NCBI RefSeq assembly: GCF_000378945.1
Contig: NZ_KB900539.1
Coordinates: 140,168-204,167 of the forward strand
Length of the DNA stretch: 64,000 nucleotides
DNA from: Methyloversatilis universalis EHg5
GTDB lineage: Bacteria; Pseudomonadota; Gammaproteobacteria; Burkholderiales; Rhodocyclaceae
Direction of reading: 5' to 3'
Part shown: in pieces, positions 59,814 to 64,000 of the stretch
Position numbering within the stretch: position 1 is the stretch's first letter
How the letters are laid out: the number at the start of each line of letters is the position of its first letter
Notes under the pieces: model-generated
Databases searched by the model: none
The model's input: only the letters and a program-made list of their open reading frames with translations
What the model was told of the DNA's origin: nothing
Position numbers and translations under genes: made by a program

Positions 59814-61853
59814 TCAGCCGGCCGGCGTGGTCGGCGTGATGGGGGGTATGGCCGCCGGTTTCGGCGGCCAGAAGAAGTCGAGCGGCCGGCTCAGGAAGCG
59901 ACGTGCCAGCTTCACCGACAGGCCGCGGGTATCGTCGGGTTCGATGCCGCGCGAGCGCAGCGCGGTTTTCATCGCCAGACTGAAGCTCACGGTGAGGTTG
60001 GTCAGGCCGACCAGGGCGACGCCCAGCGCACTGATCGCGATGGTCTGCCAGGCCAGATCGAAATCGAGCGCGTGCAGGCCGTAGGCCAGATTGGCCGAAG
60101 CGAACGCCACGTGCCGGATGTCCAGCGGCAGGCCCAGCAGCTGGCCGAAGATCGGCGTGCAGCCCAGCATGCAGCCAAACAGGAAATTGCCCATCAGCGC
60201 GCCGAGGTTGTGTTCGACATAGTCGGCCAGCCGGCCCAGCCTTGCCTCGCCCAGCACGCTCTTCAGCCATTTAACCCGGCGCAGCCGCTCGGGTACGCGA
60301 TGGTAGAGCGACTGGTTGTCGTAATAGCCTGAAATGAGCCCGCTCAGGAACAGATAGACGCCGGCAATCGCCGCATGCACCAGCGCCAGGCTTTGCCAGG
60401 GGTGCAGGTCGTGCAGCAGGTGGGCGCCCTTGACCGGATCGACCGGGTGCCAGCCGAAGAACTGGCCGCCCACCATGACGATGGCCAGCGCGGTCAGGAA
60501 GCCGATCGATACGTTGCCGGCGATCGATATCCACTGCGTGCGGCTGACCTGGGCGGCGAGGTCGGCCAGCACGTTCAGCCGCGCTTCGCGGTTCTGCTTG
60601 CCGTCGAGCGCCGCCGCCAGCGTGGCGGCGGTCATCGCCGGCTGTTTGGTGGCGATGGTCAGGTGCAGGATGTGCACAAGCACGAAACCAAGACCGTAGT
60701 TCAGGCTGTAGGCCACCGCCTCCCACACCGGCGGCAGGCCGAGCTTGGCGCTCAGTATCTTGATCATGGCCATGCTGCCGATGATCAGGCCGGCACCGGC
60801 GGCGGCGCGGAACATGCCGAAGAATTCACCGCGTGACTCGGTCACGTAGTGCTCGCCCGACTTGCTGGCCTGTTCGGTGACACGGCGCGCCAGCAGCTGG
60901 GTGGTGCCGCTGAACAGGTCGCGTACGCTGTGGCGGCGGTTTTCCTGTCGAACGAGGCCGAGGAAGAAGTCGATCGCCCGCGCCCGCACGGTGGCCGCAT
61001 CGTCTTCCGGCGCCGGCTGCACCAACGTGCGCAGCAGGCGCAGCCGTTCGACGATCTGTTCGATGCGTGCCAGCACGAACACCAGGTTCACGCCGACGCC
61101 GGCTTCGCGCGAGCGGCGCCGTATCGTATCGACATAGCTCATGCACTGGTCGAGCAGCACTTCCAGATGGCCGTCGTGCGGCGCGGGTTCGCTGCTGTCG
61201 GCGTGGCGGTCGATGAAGGCGCGCACTTCGTCGCTCTGTGCGAGGAAAGGCGATTCGTGGCGTGCCAGCGAGGGCAGGTAGCGCAGCAGCGCCTGTTCCA
61301 TGCCGAGCGCAGCCAGCCGGTGCGAAGCCATGCGCATGGCTTCGAACAGCTCGTGCCGGCACTGCCGGCGCGCGTCGGTGAAACGTTCGCCCCCCACGTC
61401 CAGCGTGTCGAGCAGCAGCAGCCAGTCCTCGCGCGGCACCGCGCTCATCCATTCGCCATCCTGCGCGTCGTCGAACACTTCGCTGAACAGGCTGCGCAGG
61501 AAGTCGCGATCGACCGCCGGGGGCAGCATGCGGCCGAGCAGCCGGCTGCCCAGCCCGCTGAAGAAGCCCTGATTGGCCAGCACACCGGATTCTGAATACA
61601 GCGTGCGATGCATGCGCGCGGCCAGTACCGCGTTCAGATGCTGTGCGAGTGCAGCGGCCAGTTCGGGGCGGGCGCCCAGCAGCCGGAGCAGCGCGCGAAA
61701 GCGCGATTCGGCCACTTCATGGGTTTCGCGTCCGGCGGGCCGTATCAGCGCGATCAGCCGGGCAAGCGCTTCGCCGCCGCTGTCGCCAGCGTGGCGGGAC
61801 AGGTCTTCGAGCAGAGCCGTCAGTTCGGCGACGTAGGTGCTGTGTGTCGTCAT
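59814..61853 (-). CDS. Gcr-type 'site-specific recombinase' membrane protein
   Basis: 679 aa from the ATG at 61853 (MTTHSTYVAEL); 96 more codons are open upstream, but they overlap the ABC ATPase gene and are a shadow. It belongs to the PF10136 family. The N-terminal half is soluble and helical. The C-terminal half has about six or seven transmembrane helices (AAGAGLIIGSMAMIKILS, SIAGNVSIGFLTALAIVMVG). The recombinase name comes from an early Neisseria report and no known recombinase motif is present; a membrane role is more likely. Confidence 0.8.
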   Translation of the reverse strand: MTTHSTYVAELTALLEDLSRHAGDSGGEALARLIALIRPAGRETHEVAESRFRALLRLLGARPELAAALAQHLNAVLAARMHRTLYSESGVLANQGFFSGLGSRLLGRMLPPAVDRDFLRSLFSEVFDDAQDGEWMSAVPREDWLLLLDTLDVGGERFTDARRQCRHELFEAMRMASHRLAALGMEQALLRYLPSLARHESPFLAQSDEVRAFIDRHADSSEPAPHDGHLEVLLDQCMSYVDTIRRRSREAGVGVNLVFVLARIEQIVERLRLLRTLVQPAPEDDAATVRARAIDFFLGLVRQENRRHSVRDLFSGTTQLLARRVTEQASKSGEHYVTESRGEFFGMFRAAAGAGLIIGSMAMIKILSAKLGLPPVWEAVAYSLNYGLGFVLVHILHLTIATKQPAMTAATLAAALDGKQNREARLNVLADLAAQVSRTQWISIAGNVSIGFLTALAIVMVGGQFFGWHPVDPVKGAHLLHDLHPWQSLALVHAAIAGVYLFLSGLISGYYDNQSLYHRVPERLRRVKWLKSVLGEARLGRLADYVEHNLGALMGNFLFGCMLGCTPIFGQLLGLPLDIRHVAFASANLAYGLHALDFDLAWQTIAISALGVALVGLTNLTVSFSLAMKTALRSRGIEPDDTRGLSVKLARRFLSRPLDFFWPPKPAAIPPITPTTPAG

Positions 61854-61917
61854 GGGCGGAACCGTTGCTGAAGGAGGGGTGTTGAACGCTGAAGCCGCGC
61901 TCCGGTTCCCCGGATGC

Positions 61918-62610
61918 TCACGAGGAGGATACGTGCGCCACCCTGCCGTCGACCAGTTCGATGCGCCGGTCGCAGCGTGCTGCCAGCCGCGGGTCGTGGG
62001 TGACGATGAGGCATGCGCTGCCGCGTTCGCGGTTGAATTCGCGCAGCAGCGCGAAAATGTCGTCGGCGGTGTGGGTGTCCAGATTGCCGGTCGGTTCGTC
62101 CGCGAGTATGAGGCGCGGCGAGCGCGACAGCGCACGGGCAATGGCCACCCGCTGCTGCTGACCGCCGGACAGCTGGTTGGCCTTCTTGTGTTCGTGCCCC
62201 TTCAGCCCGACCCGCAGCAGCAGGTCGTGCGCGATGGCTTCCGCATCGGCGGTGGCCACGCCCTGTTCGATGATGGACGGCATCATCACGTTCTCCAGCG
62301 CGGTGAAGGCGGGCAGCAGATGATGGAACTGGAATACGAAACCGATATGACGGCCGCGCAGCACGGTGAGCGCCTGTTCGTTCAGGCCGGCGGTTTCGCT
62401 GCCGGCGATCGCCAGGTCGCCCGAAGTCGGGCGCTCCAGCAGACCGATCAGGTTCAGCAGCGTGCTCTTGCCTGAGCCGCTGGGGCCGATCAACGCGCAG
62501 AACTCGCCTTCCGCCAGTTCGATATCGATGCCGTGCAGCACCTCGGTTTCCACCGGCGTACCGACGCCATAGGACTTGCGCAGATCACGCAGCGCCACAA
62601 TGGCCGTCAT
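61918..62610 (-). CDS. LolD/MacB-type ABC transporter ATPase
   Basis: 230 aa. Walker [11 protein letters not shown]-loop [10 protein letters not shown], signature [10 protein letters not shown], Walker [13 protein letters not shown] and switch His in VTHDPRL. These are marks of the LolD/MacB group, which powers FtsX-like permeases. It starts 24 bp after the permease stop, so it is the third gene of an adaptor-permease-ATPase operon. Confidence 0.9.
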   Translation of the reverse strand: MTAIVALRDLRKSYGVGTPVETEVLHGIDIELAEGEFCALIGPSGSGKSTLLNLIGLLERPTSGDLAIAGSETAGLNEQALTVLRGRHIGFVFQFHHLLPAFTALENVMMPSIIEQGVATADAEAIAHDLLLRVGLKGHEHKKANQLSGGQQQRVAIARALSRSPRLILADEPTGNLDTHTADDIFALLREFNRERGSACLIVTHDPRLAARCDRRIELVDGRVAHVSSS

Positions 62611-62634
62611 GCCCCGTACCTCATGCCCGGCCCC

Positions 62635-63858
62635 TCATGCACGTATCGCCTGTACCGGGTCCATCTTGGCCGCGCGCCGCGCCGGTATCAGCGCCGCCAG
62701 CACACCCACCACCAGCGCGATCAGCGCGGCCGACAGCGCGATGCCGGTATCCAGATGCGGCTGGAACAGCGGCGCGCCGTCGCCGGTGCGATAGACCGAC
62801 GAGAAGAACTGCAGCAGTCCCCAGGCCAGGCCGACGCCGGCCAGCGCACCGGTAAAGCCCACCAGCCCGCCCTGCAGCAGGAAGATGCCCATGATGCGGT
62901 TCGAGCTGGCGCCCATCGCGCGCAGGATGCCGATCTCCTTCTGCTTCTGCACCACGCTCACCACCAGCACGCTCGATATGCCGAGCGCCACGATGACAAT
63001 GACGAAGCTGCGGATCAGATTGTTCGACACCGTCTGGTTGCGCAGTGCGGCCAGCAGCTGCGAGTTGGTGGTCATCCAGCTTTCGACGGTGAGGCCGCTG
63101 CCCGCCTGCAGCCGCTCGCTCACGTCCTGCGCGTCGAAAATGTCGGTCACCGTGATGTCGATGTTGGACACGCCGCCCGGCAGGTCCAGCAGTGACTGCG
63201 CCAGCTTCATCGTGGTGAACACCCAGCGCCGGTTCAGGTCCTTGTTGCCGATGTCGAACAGGCCGGTGATCTGCAGCAGTTCGTCCCGCCCGCCGGCCGC
63301 GCGCACGAACACCTTGTCGCCCACGGTGACGCCCAGATCCTTCGCCAGTTCGATGCCGATGATGGCGTTGGTGCCCTCGACATGGAAGGTGCCGCGCGTC
63401 ATGTAGCCGTCCATCTTCACGATGCGCCGGTAGCGGTCGGCATCCACCCCCATCAGCGCCACCGACTTGCTGGCGCGCCCGCGCAGCGCGAAGGCCGGGC
63501 CACTCACCACCGGCGACACCGCCACCACGCGCGGCTGGGCTTCGGCCAGCTTCACCATCGCTTCCCACTGGTCGATCGAACGCAGGCGCTGCGCGCGCGG
63601 CTCGATCACCGCGATGCTGGCCGGGTCGTTCAGCGCGCGCTGGTTGGCTTCTTCCAGCGGCCGCATCACCACATGCGCCTGGCTGCCGAGCACGCGGTCA
63701 ATGATGGTGGCCTGGAGCTGCGAAATGAGCTGGGACAGGAACACGATGACCGCCACGCCGCCGGTCACGCCGAGCAGGATGAGCGCAGTCTGCATGCGCC
63801 CCTCGCGCAGGAAGCGCAGCGCGACCAGGAATTCGAACGGAAGCTTGGGCCGGGCCAT
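62635..63858 (-). CDS. FtsX-like/MacB-type ABC permease
   Basis: 407 aa with four transmembrane helices: one near residues 25-50 (ALILLGVTGGVAVIVFLSQL) and three near the C-terminus (SFVIVIVALGISSVLVVSVV onward). A large periplasmic domain lies between, and the KEIGILRAMGASSNRIMGIF coupling block follows the second helix. This is the MacB/LolC topology. It couples ATPase work to movement of a substrate or lipoprotein in the periplasm. Confidence 0.9.
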   Translation of the reverse strand: MARPKLPFEFLVALRFLREGRMQTALILLGVTGGVAVIVFLSQLISQLQATIIDRVLGSQAHVVMRPLEEANQRALNDPASIAVIEPRAQRLRSIDQWEAMVKLAEAQPRVVAVSPVVSGPAFALRGRASKSVALMGVDADRYRRIVKMDGYMTRGTFHVEGTNAIIGIELAKDLGVTVGDKVFVRAAGGRDELLQITGLFDIGNKDLNRRWVFTTMKLAQSLLDLPGGVSNIDITVTDIFDAQDVSERLQAGSGLTVESWMTTNSQLLAALRNQTVSNNLIRSFVIVIVALGISSVLVVSVVQKQKEIGILRAMGASSNRIMGIFLLQGGLVGFTGALAGVGLAWGLLQFFSSVYRTGDGAPLFQPHLDTGIALSAALIALVVGVLAALIPARRAAKMDPVQAIRA

Positions 63859-63866
63859 GGGCGCGC

Positions 63867-64000
63867 TCAGCGGCCGAGGTTGGGCGTCGGGCCGGGCGCG
63901 CCGCGCGGCGGCTTGATGCGGATGTGGTCGCCATCGACCGCGCCGCCCGCCGGCAGGATGGCGACCTCGCCTTCGTTCAGCCCGTCGGTGATTTCGACGC
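63867..64000 (-). CDS. Membrane-fusion protein (MacA/HlyD type), C-terminal end
   Basis: Only the last ~43 codons are in the window; the 5' part is beyond the right edge. The readable end, VEITDGLNEGEVAILPAGG, is the usual last strand pair of periplasmic adaptor proteins, followed by a Pro-rich tail (PPRGAPGPTPNLGR). Its stop is 8 bp before the permease start. With the permease and ATPase it forms a tripartite MacAB-like export system. Confidence 0.7.
   Translation of the reverse strand, partial: VEITDGLNEGEVAILPAGGAVDGDHIRIKPPRGAPGPTPNLGR

Noticed and set aside
59814-61853. Treating the Gcr-type protein as a DNA recombinase of the nearby element
   Set aside because: It has several membrane helices and no Ser or Tyr recombinase motif, and it lies outside the att sites.

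Overview
The window is GC-rich, densely coded chromosomal DNA. It probably comes from a betaproteobacterium, and Rhodocyclales or a relative such as Methyloversatilis would fit; the genus is a guess. The signs are a second-type infA beside a dksA-like gene, a single-subunit NAD formate dehydrogenase, PEP-CTERM proteins (which imply an exosortase host), a Gcr-type 'site-specific recombinase' membrane protein, and a DUF1302/DUF1329/YCF48/RND set in a catabolic operon. The window contains one tRNA gene and no rRNA or CRISPR array.

Region by region. 1-2716 (minus): queE, queD and the start of pbpC, whose transpeptidase motifs are all degenerate. 2780-9852: srkA, a secreted glycosidase-like protein, an HPP membrane protein, NAD formate dehydrogenase with a LysR regulator, a glycolipid-binding-domain protein and a CNNM/CorC transporter. 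10174-16679: infA, a dksA-like gene, a glutathione transferase, a coupled SbcD-like/SbcC-like pair and two small unknown genes. 16690-25516: two tandem paralogous secreted proteins (one with a PEP-CTERM anchor), a PhoD phosphatase, a CPA2 antiporter, a PAS-GAF-GGDEF cyclase, a FadL-type porin and a LysR regulator.

25672-44813 is a 19-kb, 16-gene operon, all on the plus strand. A LysR gene faces away from it and a strong terminator ends it. It encodes an intradiol dioxygenase, a citrate-synthase-fold lyase, a class III CoA-transferase, outer-membrane and RND transport proteins, an FAD hydroxylase, two VOC proteins, an alpha/beta hydrolase, a VanAB-type Rieske oxygenase and reductase, an acyl-CoA ligase and a LeuCD-type hydro-lyase. 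I infer an aromatic pathway that ends by making an alkylmalate, activating it with CoA and splitting it to acetyl-CoA and a 2-oxoacid. The substrate is unknown.

44929-46857 holds an ABC exporter (minus) and tRNA-Leu(GAG). The 3' 26 bp of that tRNA recur exactly at 56605-56630. The repeats bound a 9.8-kb integrated element (46832-56630) with a tyrosine integrase, a serine recombinase, a KilA-N protein, a RepA-like ATPase, RNase HI, three proteins resembling the T7 internal-core (ejection) proteins gp15, gp14 and gp13, and a PEP-CTERM cargo protein. No capsid, portal, terminase, tail or lysis gene was seen. It looks like a phage satellite or a reduced podovirus. Two pairs of its genes carry duplicated translation-start segments.

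56869-64000 returns to the chromosome: two unknown proteins, a NYN/OST-HTH protein, the Gcr-type membrane protein, and an ABC ATPase, FtsX-like permease and the end of a membrane-fusion protein that together form a MacAB/Lol-like export system.
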